Positions 1 through 7,926 of a stretch of 30,506 bases of DNA are shown piece by piece (the stretch's first letter is position 1; each line of letters starts with the position of its first letter). The stretch is from positions 1 to 30,506 of the forward strand of contig JAJYJR010000008.1 in assembly GCA_021789355.1 (NCBI GenBank), given 5' to 3'. The notes beneath the pieces were generated by a model. It ran no database searches. It saw only the letters and a list, made by a program, of their open reading frames with translations, and was not told where the DNA came from. Source of the DNA: Chloroflexota bacterium (GTDB lineage Bacteria > Chloroflexota > Limnocylindria > Limnocylindrales > CSP1-4). Made by a program: the position numbers and the translations under genes.

Positions 1-427
1 TGCCGTGATCGTCGTCACGCTGTACGACGACCACGGGTACCTGGTCGAAGCCATCCGCAACGGCGCGGCAGGCTACCTGCTCAAGGACGCCTCGAGCGCG
101 GAGGTCCTCGACACGATCGCCAGGGTTCGCGACGGGCATCTCGCGGTGGACCCCGAGCTGCTCCGCGAGGCGCTGACGGCGTCGGCGCGCGGGGACCTGC
201 CGATGATGGGCGCGGCCGAGGCGTACTCGCTGACGCCGCGGGAGCTCGACGTGCTCGCCCTCGTCGCGGAGGGTCTGACGAACAAGGAGATCGGTGCCAG
301 GCTGCGGATCGCCGAGGACACGGCGAAGAAGCACGTGCAGAACGTGATCTGGAAGCTGCACGCGGCGGACCGGACCCAGGCCGCCGTGATCGCGCTCCGG
401 GAAGGCGTCCTCGACCGACCTGACTGA
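1..427 (+). CDS. NarL/FixJ-family response regulator, 5' truncated by window
   Basis: C-terminal part of a two-component response regulator that binds DNA. The reading frame is open to the window edge, so the start and the phospho-acceptor Asp lie outside. What remains is the end of the receiver domain (the VTLYDD strand and the switch Lys in GYLLKDAS) and a complete LuxR-type helix-turn-helix: LTPRELDVLALVAEG, then NKEIGARL and the recognition-helix region around TAKKHVQNVIWKL. Such proteins usually pair with a histidine kinase encoded next door, which is not visible here. The gene stops about 80 bases before the putative cheA promoter and reads the same way. A role in motility control is possible but is only inferred from position. 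Confidence 0.9.
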   Translation, partial: AVIVVTLYDDHGYLVEAIRNGAAGYLLKDASSAEVLDTIARVRDGHLAVDPELLREALTASARGDLPMMGAAEAYSLTPRELDVLALVAEGLTNKEIGARLRIAEDTAKKHVQNVIWKLHAADRTQAAVIALREGVLDRPD

Positions 428-505
428 CCCCGACGTGGGCGCCCTGGAAACCCGAGGGGGCCGCACGCGCGGGGCGCCGGCCGGACATCCGCGCCCCTGC
501 CAGCT

Positions 506-532
506 TCAGCGGGCGGTGCCTGCGGCCGATGC
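506..532 (+). promoter_or_regulatory. sigma-28-like promoter of the cheA operon
   Basis: TCAG at 506-509, a 15-base spacer, then GCCGATGC at 525-532. This matches the flagellar sigma consensus TAAA-N15-GCCGATAA at most positions of the -10 element. The -10 is identical to the one before flgM. Transcription would begin near 538-540, giving a leader of about 50 bases to the GTG start at 588. The -35 is weaker than that of the flagellin promoter. Confidence 0.6.
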
Positions 533-587
533 CTGAATGGGCATGCGCGTCCCCGGCGAGCCCGAGGGTGTGGAAGGTGAGGCATCG

Positions 588-2762
588 GTGCGACTGGACC
601 TGGACCTGCAGCCGGGCGATGAGCGCCTGTTCGTGGACGAGTCGCTCGAGCAGATCGAGCGACTCGAGCAGGGTTTGCTGGAGCTCGAACAGGGAGAGCC
701 GCGGGCCGACCTCATCAACGAGGTCTTCCGTGCGGCCCACACCCTGAAGGGCTCGGCCGCCACGATCCGGCACGCGCGGATGGCGGGACTCACGCACGCC
801 GCGGAGAGCGTCCTCGGTGCGGTCCGGGACGGGCGTCTCGACGGTCTTCAGTCGTTCATGAGCACGCTCCTCGCGGCGGTCGACGTGCTGCGGGTGCTCG
901 TCGCCGAGGTCGGCGTGGGGGAGACGCTGACCGACGAAGCGGAGCCGATGGCGGACACGCTCGGACGGCAGCTTGCGTCGGCGTTCGACCGCGGCGCCGC
1001 GCTGGACGGGGGCGCGGGTCGCGGTGTCGCGGGTGCCGTCGGCGGCGGGACGGTGGACCGAGTGGTGCCGGCCGCGCCCACCCCTGGCACCGCGGCGATC
1101 ATGCCCCCCGGGACGTCGCTGGTCAGGTGCACGGCCGACCCCGCCTCTCCGTGGAAAGCCGTCCGGTTGCTTCAGGCGCTGCTCGAGGCGGACGACTCAG
1201 GGGTGCTGTTGGGGGCCGATCCTCCGCGGGAACGGCTGGAGGCGGCCGAGGAGATCGAGTCGCTGCTGCTGACGGTGTCCGCAGAAGGAGAGCCGCTGCA
1301 GGCTCTGGTCGGCCGGCTCGCCTCCCTCGACGAACTCCGCGTCGAAGTCGTTCCGCCGTCCGAAACGCAGGCGGTCCGCGCCGTCGAGCGCCGCAAGGTG
1401 GACCTCGGGCCTGAGGCTCGCGGCGCGACGTCAGAGGAACGACTCGAGATCGCGGGCGAACGCCTGAAGCAGGCGCAGCAGACGGTCCGGATCGACGTGG
1501 GCCGGCTCGACGAGCTCATGAACCTCGTCGGCGAGCTCGTCGTGTACAAGACGACGGCGCTGCGCCAGGCGCGGGACGTCGCGGCCCGACTCGGCGCGGA
1601 CGACCCCCTGGCGTCCGAGATGGACCGCACCGGGCAGGAGTTCGTCCGGATCGCGTCGCAGCTGCAGGACCAGGTGACCCGCCTCCGGATGCTGCCCATC
1701 GAGACCGTCTTCAACCGGTTCCCGCGCGTCGTCCGCGACCTGTCCGTCCGACTGGGCAAGGAGGTCGAGCTGGTCGTCGAGGGCAAGGAGACCGAGCTCG
1801 ACCGGTCGATCCTCGAACAGGTGGGCGACCCCCTCGGTCATCTCGTCCGCAACGCCCTCGACCACGGGCTGGAGACGCCGGATGAACGGCGCGCGTCCGG
1901 AAAGCCGCCGACGGGCCGGGTTCGGCTGGCGGCGAGGCACGCCGATGACCGGATCGTGATCACGGTCGAGGACGATGGACGCGGCATCGACCCGCGCCGC
2001 ATCCGCAAGGCGGCCGTCGAGAAGGGACTGCTCTCGGAGCAGGCCGCCGCCGCGCTGTCCGATGAGGAGGCCATCCAGCTCGTCTTCGCCGCCGGGTTCA
2101 GCACCGCCCGCGTCGTGACCGACGTGTCCGGGCGCGGCGTGGGGGCGGACGTTGTGCGGACGAACATCGAGCGGCTCGGGGGACGTGTCGGCGTGTCGAG
2201 CGTCGTCGGCCGGGGAACCCGTTTCGAGCTGTCGCTGCCGCTCACGCTCGCAATCGTCGGCGCGCTGCTCGTCGAGGCCGGCCCACGCGTCTGCGCGCTG
2301 CCGCTCGCGAGCGTCGTCGAGACCGTGCGCCTCGAGCGAGGCGCGGTCACGACCGCGCTCGGGCGGGCCGCCACCGTGCTCCGCGGCCGCGTGCTGCCCG
2401 TCCGCTGGCTCGACGAAGCGCTCGGCGACGGGGGCTCGGGACCGCGAGGCGGGGCGGAACGCTTCTACCTCGCTGTCGTCCGCTCGGGCGATGCGGAGCT
2501 CGCCCTGGGCGTCGATCGGCTTGTGGGCGAGCAGGAGATCGTGCTGAAGTCGCTGTCGGGCCTGCCCGGGAGGCAACCGGGCGTGGCGGGCGCGACGACG
2601 CTGGCAGACGGGAGCGTCGCGCTGGTGATCGATGTCGCGGCGCTCGTCCAGCGCCGTGCAGGAAGCGACCGGATGGTGCCGGCGGCGGCCGCGCCTCTGG
2701 CGCCTGGAGCGCAGACGCTGTCGGCCGTTCGGGTGGCCACGACAGCACAGGTGCCCGGGTAG
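588..2762 (+). CDS. cheA: chemotaxis histidine kinase CheA
   Basis: Central kinase of the chemotaxis array. It autophosphorylates on His under control of receptors and CheW, and passes phosphate to CheY and CheB. Domain order: Hpt (P1) with phospho-His in AAHTLKGSAAT at about residue 51; a P2-like region around 180-270; the P3 dimerisation helix pair (LDELMNLVGELV); the HATPase with N-box HLVRNALDHG, G1 DDGRGID and G2 GRGVGADVV; and a C-terminal CheW-like P5 domain. The frame is open from an ATG at 537. The GTG at 588 is preferred because AAGGTGAGG ends 6 bases before it, the resulting protein starts right at the P1 domain, and the promoter at 506-532 would place 537 at or before the transcript start. 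First gene of a tight che operon. Confidence 0.96.
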   Translation: MRLDLDLQPGDERLFVDESLEQIERLEQGLLELEQGEPRADLINEVFRAAHTLKGSAATIRHARMAGLTHAAESVLGAVRDGRLDGLQSFMSTLLAAVDVLRVLVAEVGVGETLTDEAEPMADTLGRQLASAFDRGAALDGGAGRGVAGAVGGGTVDRVVPAAPTPGTAAIMPPGTSLVRCTADPASPWKAVRLLQALLEADDSGVLLGADPPRERLEAAEEIESLLLTVSAEGEPLQALVGRLASLDELRVEVVPPSETQAVRAVERRKVDLGPEARGATSEERLEIAGERLKQAQQTVRIDVGRLDELMNLVGELVVYKTTALRQARDVAARLGADDPLASEMDRTGQEFVRIASQLQDQVTRLRMLPIETVFNRFPRVVRDLSVRLGKEVELVVEGKETELDRSILEQVGDPLGHLVRNALDHGLETPDERRASGKPPTGRVRLAARHADDRIVITVEDDGRGIDPRRIRKAAVEKGLLSEQAAAALSDEEAIQLVFAAGFSTARVVTDVSGRGVGADVVRTNIERLGGRVGVSSVVGRGTRFELSLPLTLAIVGALLVEAGPRVCALPLASVVETVRLERGAVTTALGRAATVLRGRVLPVRWLDEALGDGGSGPRGGAERFYLAVVRSGDAELALGVDRLVGEQEIVLKSLSGLPGRQPGVAGATTLADGSVALVIDVAALVQRRAGSDRMVPAAAAPLAPGAQTLSAVRVATTAQVPG

Positions 2763-2791
2763 GGGCCGATTCAGTGAACGTGGAGGCGGGG

Positions 2792-3472
2792 ATGGCTGAC
2801 GCCACGGCAATGACCCTGCGCGACGAGGCGCTTCTCACGGCGCTCTTCTGCCGCGCGATGCGCCATGCGGGGGACGCGCTGTTCGAGATGACGGGCCGGA
2901 CGGTGGAGATCGCGACGCCGGAAATGCGTCGCTGCACGCCCTCCGAGGTGCTCGAACTCGCCGGCGGGGCGGACGCCCTCGTCGTCAGCGTGTACGTCGG
3001 CATCACCGGCGGGATCAGCGGGCACGCGCTGCTCGTCCTCCCCGTCGTCGGCGCGTTCCGGCTCGCCGACCGGCTCGTCGAGGACTTGCTCGAGGGCGAC
3101 TGTCGGCCGGCCCCGCTCGCCGACGCGGCGGACCCGTTCGTGGCCCTCGCCGGATTGCCGGAGCTCGACGACCTCCACCGTTCCGCGCTGCTCGAGCTCG
3201 GCAACGTCACGATCGCGGCCGCGCTCAACGAACTCGGGGACCACCTCGGGTCACCGATCCATCCGACCGTCCCCGAGGCCGTCACCGAGTACGCCGGCGC
3301 TGTGCTCGACGCGGTGCTGCTCGATCTCGTTTCGGCCGCCGACGACGTCCTGGCGGCGCGAACCGTCTTCCTTGAAGGGGCAGACACGGTCGACGGGACG
3401 CTGCTCGTCCTCCCGCGGTCGGACTCGCTCAGCGATCTCGTGTCGGCCGCGGGGATGCCCCGATGGCCCTGA
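2792..3472 (+). CDS. cheC: CheC-family CheY-P phosphatase
   Basis: Likely dephosphorylates CheY-P, and in many systems also binds CheD. The family signature [DS]-x3-E-x2-N-x22-P is complete in the second half: S131, E135, N138 and P161, counted from the ATG at 2792. In the first half the equivalent E-x2-N positions are Ala and Cys, so only one active site appears intact, whereas classical CheC has two. Length is about 226 aa, near the family size. The ATG at 2792 is preferred to an upstream GTG (2774) because GGAGG sits 5 bases before it. The gene lies 29 bases after cheA and overlaps cheD, which fits the known CheC-CheD partnership. Confidence 0.85.
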   Translation: MADATAMTLRDEALLTALFCRAMRHAGDALFEMTGRTVEIATPEMRRCTPSEVLELAGGADALVVSVYVGITGGISGHALLVLPVVGAFRLADRLVEDLLEGDCRPAPLADAADPFVALAGLPELDDLHRSALLELGNVTIAAALNELGDHLGSPIHPTVPEAVTEYAGAVLDAVLLDLVSAADDVLAARTVFLEGADTVDGTLLVLPRSDSLSDLVSAAGMPRWP

Positions 3473-3954
3473 TCGCGATCGCCGACCGTCCCATCGTCGC
3501 GGGGATCGGCGCGATCGTCGTGAGCGACGACCCGGTCGCCGTCCTCATCGCCTACGGGCTTGGGTCGTGCGTCGCGCTCTCGGGCTGGGATCCCGGGACG
3601 CGGATCGGCGGGCTCGCGCACTTCATGCTCCCGTCAGGAAGCGCGCCCGATCCGCGAGCGCCCGCGAAATTCATCGAGGGCGGCCTGGAAGGCTTCTTGG
3701 CCGAGTTCCGGCGCGCGGGGGCCAGCGTGGCCCGGGCGCGTTTCACCGTTGCTGGGGGAGCGGCGACGCTGACGGCCAGCGCAAGCCTGGGGATCGGCCG
3801 CAGGAACGTCGAGGCCCTCCTCGCCGGCCTCGACAGGGCACGGATCCGGGTCGCCGCGGCCGACACCGGCGGGACGGGAGGTCGCACGGTTCAACTTCAC
3901 GTCGCGACGGGCCGACTCCTCGTGAAGAGCGTGTCGGGCTCGCGCGAGCTCTGA
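3463..3954 (+). CDS. cheD: chemoreceptor glutamine deamidase CheD
   Basis: Deamidates Gln residues on chemoreceptors and is usually controlled by CheC. Of the Cys-His catalytic pair, Cys36 lies in YGLGSCVAL and His53 in GGLAHFMLP. The C-terminal part carries GGTGGRTV. The position aligned with the Thr of the Thermotoga triad, six residues before the Cys, is Ala30, so that side chain seems to be missing. At 163 aa it is a normal CheD length. It overlaps the end of cheC by 10 bases and ends 12 bases before cheY, which implies translational coupling in the che operon. Confidence 0.93.
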   Translation: MALIAIADRPIVAGIGAIVVSDDPVAVLIAYGLGSCVALSGWDPGTRIGGLAHFMLPSGSAPDPRAPAKFIEGGLEGFLAEFRRAGASVARARFTVAGGAATLTASASLGIGRRNVEALLAGLDRARIRVAAADTGGTGGRTVQLHVATGRLLVKSVSGSREL

Positions 3955-3966
3955 GGGAGCGACGGA

Positions 3967-4326
3967 ATGGCGAAGATCATGGTGGTCGACGACGCGGCGT
4001 TCATGCGGGTACGCGCCGCTCGCGTGCTCACCGATGCCGGGCACGTGGTCGTGGAAGCCGAGAACGGGCTCGCTGCCGTGGAGGCGTACGGGCGCGAACA
4101 ACCCGACTGCGTGTTGATGGACATCACGATGCCGGAGATGGACGGGCTCCAGGCGCTCGACGAGATCAGGCGCCAGGATCCGTCCGCGAGGATCGCCATG
4201 CTCACGGCCATGGGTCAGCAGCCGATCGTGCTCGACGCGATCAAACGCGGCGCCCGTGATTTCGTCGTGAAGCCGTTCCAGCCGGATCGCGTCCTCGCGG
4301 CCGTCTCCCGACTGCTGGCGCACTGA
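3967..4326 (+). CDS. cheY: chemotaxis response regulator CheY
   Basis: Single receiver domain of 119 aa. When phosphorylated by CheA it binds FliM at the motor. The acidic pair D8/D9 (VVDD), phospho-Asp D52 (VLMDITMPEMDG), Thr80 and Lys102 (VVKPF) are all present. There is no output domain. A GGGAGCGACGG Shine-Dalgarno lies just before the ATG. It sits between cheD and cheB, and the cognate target (FliM with LSQSEIDALL) is encoded at 28426-29412 on the other strand. Single-domain regulators can serve other pathways, but the operon context makes CheY very likely. Confidence 0.93.
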   Translation: MAKIMVVDDAAFMRVRAARVLTDAGHVVVEAENGLAAVEAYGREQPDCVLMDITMPEMDGLQALDEIRRQDPSARIAMLTAMGQQPIVLDAIKRGARDFVVKPFQPDRVLAAVSRLLAH

Positions 4327-4327
4327 C

Positions 4328-4344
4328 GCGGGCCCACTGCCCGC
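4328..4344 (+). terminator. small hairpin between cheY and cheB
   Basis: GCGGGC and GCCCGC form a perfect 6-bp stem around a CCACT loop, starting one base after the cheY stop. No T-tract follows. It could be a weak attenuator or an RNA-stability element that lowers cheB relative to cheY. cheB also has no obvious Shine-Dalgarno. A full terminator is unlikely because cheB reads on in the same direction. Confidence 0.3.
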
Positions 4345-4371
4345 CTGCAATCCACGCCATCGCCCCCATCG

Positions 4372-5616
4372 ATGGACGCCCACGCACGCGGCCGCGAACG
4401 GCCCATCCGGGTTCTCGTCGTCGACGATTCCGCGTTCATGCGCCACACGCTCGGCCGATTGCTCGGCGAGAGCGAGGGGCTGGAGGTCGTGGGGTCCGCG
4501 GCCGACGGCGAGCAGGGGCTGCGGGCGGCAGCGACGCTGCGGCCCGACGTCATCACGCTCGATGTCGAGATGCCCGTGCTCGACGGCCTCGCGATGCTCC
4601 GACGGCTCATGGACGAGGCGCCGACCAGGGTCGTCATGGTGTCGAGCCTGACTGCCGAAGGGGCGAGGGTCACCCTCGACGCGCTCGAGGCCGGTGCGGT
4701 CGACTTCATCGCGAAGCCGTCCGGTTCGCTCTCGATCGACATGGCACGCGTCCGCGACGACCTTGTCGCGCGGATCCGCGCCGCAGCGGCGATCCCGGAA
4801 GCGGCGTTCCTCGCGCACCGGCTCTCGGCACGATCCGCGCGCTCGGCACGCGGGGCGCCGCCCGGCGGGACCATCACCGGCGGACCTGGCACCCGCGACG
4901 GGCAGCGCGGCCGCGCGGGCGAAGAACCGGCGCTGGCGCGGCTCGTTCGTCCGCCCGTCGGGTCGGAGGAGGCAGTTCCGGGTGCACGGGCAGTCCCGCG
5001 GACGTCGATTCCCCGGCCGCTGGTGGCGGCCGCAGGGGCCGCGGTGCAGGCATCGCGATTGGTCGTGATCGCGTCCTCGACGGGAGGGCCCAACGCGCTC
5101 CACGTACTTGCCCACGGGCTCCCGTTGCGCCTCGGCGCGGCCGTGCTCGTCGTGCAGCACATGCCGCCGCATTTCACCGCGTCGCTCGCGCAGCGGCTCG
5201 ACGCGGTCTGCCCGCTGCCCGTCGCAGAGGCCGCACCCGGGGATGTCCTCGCCGAGGACCGGATCCTGCTCGCCCCCGGGGGCGTCCACACGGTCCCGTC
5301 GCCGCGCGGCCGCATCCAGCTCGCCGCGCTGCCGCCGGTGAACGGGCTGAGACCCGCGGCGGACGTCACGCTCCAGGCGCTGGCGCCCTCGTGGCGTGAC
5401 CGGATGCTGCTGGTCGTGCTCACGGGAATGGGCAGCGATGCGCGTGACGGCGGGCAATCGGTGCGGGCGCACGGCGGGACGATCTACGCGCAGGATGCCG
5501 CGTCATCCGTCGTGTTCGGCATGCCCGGCTCGATCGTGGCCGCCGGCCTGGCGGACCGGGTGCTGCCACTCGACCGGATGGCCGACGCGATCGCCGACTG
5601 GGCCGCCCGGGGCTGA
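4372..5616 (+). CDS. cheB: chemoreceptor methylesterase CheB
   Basis: Removes methyl groups from receptor glutamates when its receiver domain is phosphorylated by CheA. The receiver domain (about residues 12-135) has phospho-Asp64 in ITLDVEMPVLDG and Lys115 in FIAKPSGS. A 90-residue low-complexity Ala/Arg/Gly linker follows. The C-terminal esterase carries Ser236 in ASSTGGP, His263 in VQHMPPHF and Asp356 in TGMGSDARDG, the complete catalytic triad. At 414 aa it is longer than most CheB proteins because of the linker. No clear ribosome-binding site precedes the ATG and a short hairpin lies upstream, so output may be modest. Last gene of the first che operon. Confidence 0.96.
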   Translation: MDAHARGRERPIRVLVVDDSAFMRHTLGRLLGESEGLEVVGSAADGEQGLRAAATLRPDVITLDVEMPVLDGLAMLRRLMDEAPTRVVMVSSLTAEGARVTLDALEAGAVDFIAKPSGSLSIDMARVRDDLVARIRAAAAIPEAAFLAHRLSARSARSARGAPPGGTITGGPGTRDGQRGRAGEEPALARLVRPPVGSEEAVPGARAVPRTSIPRPLVAAAGAAVQASRLVVIASSTGGPNALHVLAHGLPLRLGAAVLVVQHMPPHFTASLAQRLDAVCPLPVAEAAPGDVLAEDRILLAPGGVHTVPSPRGRIQLAALPPVNGLRPAADVTLQALAPSWRDRMLLVVLTGMGSDARDGGQSVRAHGGTIYAQDAASSVVFGMPGSIVAAGLADRVLPLDRMADAIADWAARG

Positions 5617-5697
5617 CGAAGGCGTCCTCACCGGCGTCCGCGTGCGGGCCGCCTGACCGGGGCCGCCGACTCCACGCGCGCCCATGCCGCCGAACGA

Positions 5698-5717
5698 CCG
5701 AGGGCACCCGCCCTCGG
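5698..5717 (+). terminator. probable terminator of the cheA-cheB operon
   Basis: CCGAGGGC and GCCCTCGG form a perfect 8-bp stem with an ACCC tetraloop, 81 bases after the cheB stop. No T-run follows, as is common in GC-rich genomes. The rest of the 298-base interval between cheB and the next gene (5617-5914) shows only a second, 6-bp hairpin at 5821-5838 and no convincing promoter. Confidence 0.55.
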
Positions 5718-5820
5718 CCCGGGCCACGCCGTCCCGGCCCGACTGCAGGCCGCCCCCGCCCCGCGCGACAGGGCCTCATCGCCGCCCCCTACCCCATCCG
5801 GGCCGTGAGGTGAGCGGCCT

Positions 5821-5838
5821 CCCCGGCCCGTTCCGGGG
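5821..5838. other. inverted repeat before the 5915 gene
   Basis: CCCCGG and CCGGGG flank a CCCGTT loop. It is short, lacks a T-tract, and could be a second weak terminator or a leader hairpin for the downstream gene. In GC-rich DNA a stem this short may also occur by chance. Confidence 0.25.
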
Positions 5839-5914
5839 CGTGGTGCAGAAGCGGGGCACAAAGCACTCTGAGCGTGCCGGTGAGGGGAAGCACGGGGGCG
5901 GGAGGTGGGCACGG

Positions 5915-6508
5915 ATGAGTCTGTGGACGAGAGACTGGCGGGGTCGGGCGCCACGTGGGGGGAACGGCGTCGCGGCCGCTCCTGCGATCCCCGAACCGCC
6001 GGCGCAGGCGATACGCGGGTGGACCGAGTCGGGTTTCGTCACGGGGGTCGTGCGGGGGTGGGAACGCGCATCGGACATGCTGAACCGCCGCGAGCCTCTG
6101 TGGGTCGAATCGCCGCGGACGACGGCCGACGGAGCCGAGCGCGCGATGCTCGTCGAGCCCGATCGCCGCGTCGATCCGTTCGAGTTCGACATCGTGCTCG
6201 TGTCGCCGATGCCGGAGCCCGTCGCGCGGCGGAGCAGGGCTCGGCGCGTTCACAAGCTGCCGTTCCGCGCCTCGATCGAGGCCGGAGATTCGGAGATCGA
6301 GGGCGTCCTCCACTTGTTTCCCGGGAACGATCCCGAGTTCGCCCACCACCGCCTGACGAGCCTGTTCCTGCCCGTCACCGAGCCGCTCGTGCGGCGCCGC
6401 GGAATGCTCGTCTCCAATCCGACCACCGACGTCGCCCTCGTGAATCGCTACCTCATCACGTCCATCCGGCAGCTCGACTGGATCCCGAGGCTTCCGATCC
6501 CCGCCTGA
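5915..6508 (+). CDS. conserved-looking protein of unknown function in the chemotaxis region
   Basis: Not confidently recognised. The ATG at 5915 has GGAGGTGG six bases upstream, whereas the open frame extends to 5684 without any better start, so 197 aa is the likely product. The N-terminal 60 residues are Trp/Arg/Pro-rich. The C-terminal half (about 115-190) has a more ordered pattern: an IEGVLHL strand, a FLPVTEPLV strand and a VALVNRYLIT strand. This resembles small beta domains found next to motility and signalling genes, possibly the DUF6812 type, but that is from memory and unverified. No signal peptide or membrane segment is seen. It lies between cheB and cheW on the same strand, separated from each by hairpins, so it may be its own unit. 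Confidence 0.65.
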   Translation: MSLWTRDWRGRAPRGGNGVAAAPAIPEPPAQAIRGWTESGFVTGVVRGWERASDMLNRREPLWVESPRTTADGAERAMLVEPDRRVDPFEFDIVLVSPMPEPVARRSRARRVHKLPFRASIEAGDSEIEGVLHLFPGNDPEFAHHRLTSLFLPVTEPLVRRRGMLVSNPTTDVALVNRYLITSIRQLDWIPRLPIPA

Positions 6509-6579
6509 CGATCGCCGCTCGTGTGGACGCCGGCGCAGAGGCTCCGGGGAACGTTGGCCGGCGCAGCCGGGCGGGCTTC

Positions 6580-6603
6580 AGTCGGGCGGCGAACCGCCCG
6601 ACT
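6580..6603 (+). terminator. perfect hairpin between the 5915 gene and cheW
   Basis: AGTCGGGCGG and CCGCCCGACT form a perfect 10-bp stem with a CGAA tetraloop, 71 bases after the stop at 6508. There is no T-tract, but stem strength suggests termination or mRNA protection. A second, 6-bp hairpin (6634-6648) follows before the cheW ribosome-binding site. The 171-base gap (6509-6679) has no sigma-28-like motif that I could find. Confidence 0.5.
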
Positions 6604-6679
6604 CCTCCCGTGAGAGCCGGCACGGGCCCGGAAGCCGGGCGGCCCGGCATATCCAACGGAGGCCGAAGGGAATCGCGGG

Positions 6680-7117
6680 ATGGACTCGGGCAAGGCGTTG
6701 CGCGTCGTCGTGTGCGAGCTCGGCGAGGAACGATACGGGCTGGATATCGCCGCCGTGTTCGAGATCGTCCGCCATCAGCCGATCACGCCGGTCCCCGGCT
6801 CCCCGTCCTCCGTGGAGGGGATCATCAACCTGCGCGGTCGGATCGTTCCCGTGATCGACCTGCGCTCGCGGTTCGGCATGTCCCGCGGCTCACCCACCCG
6901 CGCCAGCCGCATCGTCGTCGCGGAGACCGACGGGACTCGAGTCGGGCTCGTCGTGGACGGGGTGAGCGAAGTGCTCGACGTTCCCGAGGAAACGGTCGAG
7001 CCCGCGCGAACAGTGAGAGACACCGACGGCGACGCCGTCCGCGGCATCGCGAAGCTCGACGGCCACCTCGTGATCCTCCTCGCCCTTGACGGCCTGCTGG
7101 CGCAGGCGGCGGCATGA
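6680..7117 (+). CDS. cheW: chemotaxis coupling protein CheW
   Basis: Adaptor that links chemoreceptors to CheA in the array. The whole 145-aa protein is one CheW/SH3-like domain: the VCELGEERYGLDI opening strand, the receptor/CheA contact signature SVEGIINLRGRIVPVIDLR (about residues 44-62), and VDGVSEVLDVPEE. Length is typical. GAAGGG lies about 9 bases before the ATG. The stop overlaps the cheR start by 4 bases (ATGA), so cheW, cheR and cheX look translationally coupled. CheA carries its own CheW-like domain, so this is the free adaptor. Confidence 0.95.
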   Translation: MDSGKALRVVVCELGEERYGLDIAAVFEIVRHQPITPVPGSPSSVEGIINLRGRIVPVIDLRSRFGMSRGSPTRASRIVVAETDGTRVGLVVDGVSEVLDVPEETVEPARTVRDTDGDAVRGIAKLDGHLVILLALDGLLAQAAA

Positions 7118-7926
7118 CATTCCTCGGCGCAGCGCCGCCCGAGCTCGATCCCGCCGCGTATGAGCGCCTCGCGCGGGATGTGCGCACGCTGCTCGGCATC
7201 GACCTCGCCCAGTACAAGCCAGCGCAGGTCTGGCGGCGCGTCAACGGGTTCGCCCGCTCCAACGGCCTCGCGGACGTCGCGGCACTGACGGCTGCGGCAC
7301 GTGCCGACCGGGCGCTCCGTGACCGCTTCCGCGACATGCTGACCATCAACGTCAGCGAGTTCCTCCGCAACCCGGAGGCGTGGGCGCGCCTCGACGAGCT
7401 CGTCCTGTCGGGCACCCTCGCCCGCGGGCGAGGGCTGCGCGCCTGGAGTGCCGGGTGCTCGATCGGCTTCGAGCCGTACACCCTCGCGATGCTCGCCCGC
7501 GAACGGTCCGCTTCCGGCCTCGTGCGGATCCTCGCCACCGACATCGACGCCGTCGCGCTCGACCGGGCGAAGTCGGCCCGCTACACCGAGCCGCAGATGG
7601 CCGGCATCTCCCCGGTCCGACGCGACCGATTCTTCGTGCCATCTGGCGACGCGTGGGAAGTGAGACCGGAGATCCGCGCGCTCGTCACGTTCCGCCGGCA
7701 CGACCTCCTCCGGGATCCGTTCGAGTCCGCGTTCGACCTCGTCGTGTGCCGGAACACCGTCATCTACTTCACCGAGGAGGCCAAGGCGCAGCTCTTTCGC
7801 CGGCTGGCGGCATCGGTCCGGCCCGGCGGCGCGCTCTTCATCGGCGCGACCGAGGCGATTGCCAGCCCGCGCGAGATCGGGCTCGCTCCGCTCGCCCCCT
7901 CTCTGTTCACGAGGATCGGCGCATGA
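7114..7926 (+). CDS. cheR: chemoreceptor methyltransferase CheR
   Basis: S-adenosylmethionine-dependent methylation of receptor glutamates, the opposing partner of CheB. The N-terminal all-alpha domain (about 10-85) ends in TINVSEFLRNPEAW. The methyltransferase domain carries WSAGCSIGFEPYTLAM (the SAM-binding motif, usually GxSxGEEPYS, here GFEP) and an ILATDID strand. Later comes CRNTVIYFTEEA, the conserved CRN(V/T)xIYF motif. At 270 aa it is standard length. ATGA overlaps at both ends join it to cheW and cheX. No C-terminal tetratricopeptide extension is present. Confidence 0.96.
   Translation: MTFLGAAPPELDPAAYERLARDVRTLLGIDLAQYKPAQVWRRVNGFARSNGLADVAALTAAARADRALRDRFRDMLTINVSEFLRNPEAWARLDELVLSGTLARGRGLRAWSAGCSIGFEPYTLAMLARERSASGLVRILATDIDAVALDRAKSARYTEPQMAGISPVRRDRFFVPSGDAWEVRPEIRALVTFRRHDLLRDPFESAFDLVVCRNTVIYFTEEAKAQLFRRLAASVRPGGALFIGATEAIASPREIGLAPLAPSLFTRIGA

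Noticed and set aside
471..497. GGGGCG/CGCCCC inverted repeat after the first response regulator, as a terminator.
   Set aside because: Six-base stem with a 15-base loop; expected by chance at this GC content.
5665..5698. GCCGAACG at about 5689 as a sigma-28 promoter for the 5915 gene.
   Set aside because: No TCAA-like -35 at 15-16 bases upstream and too far from the start.
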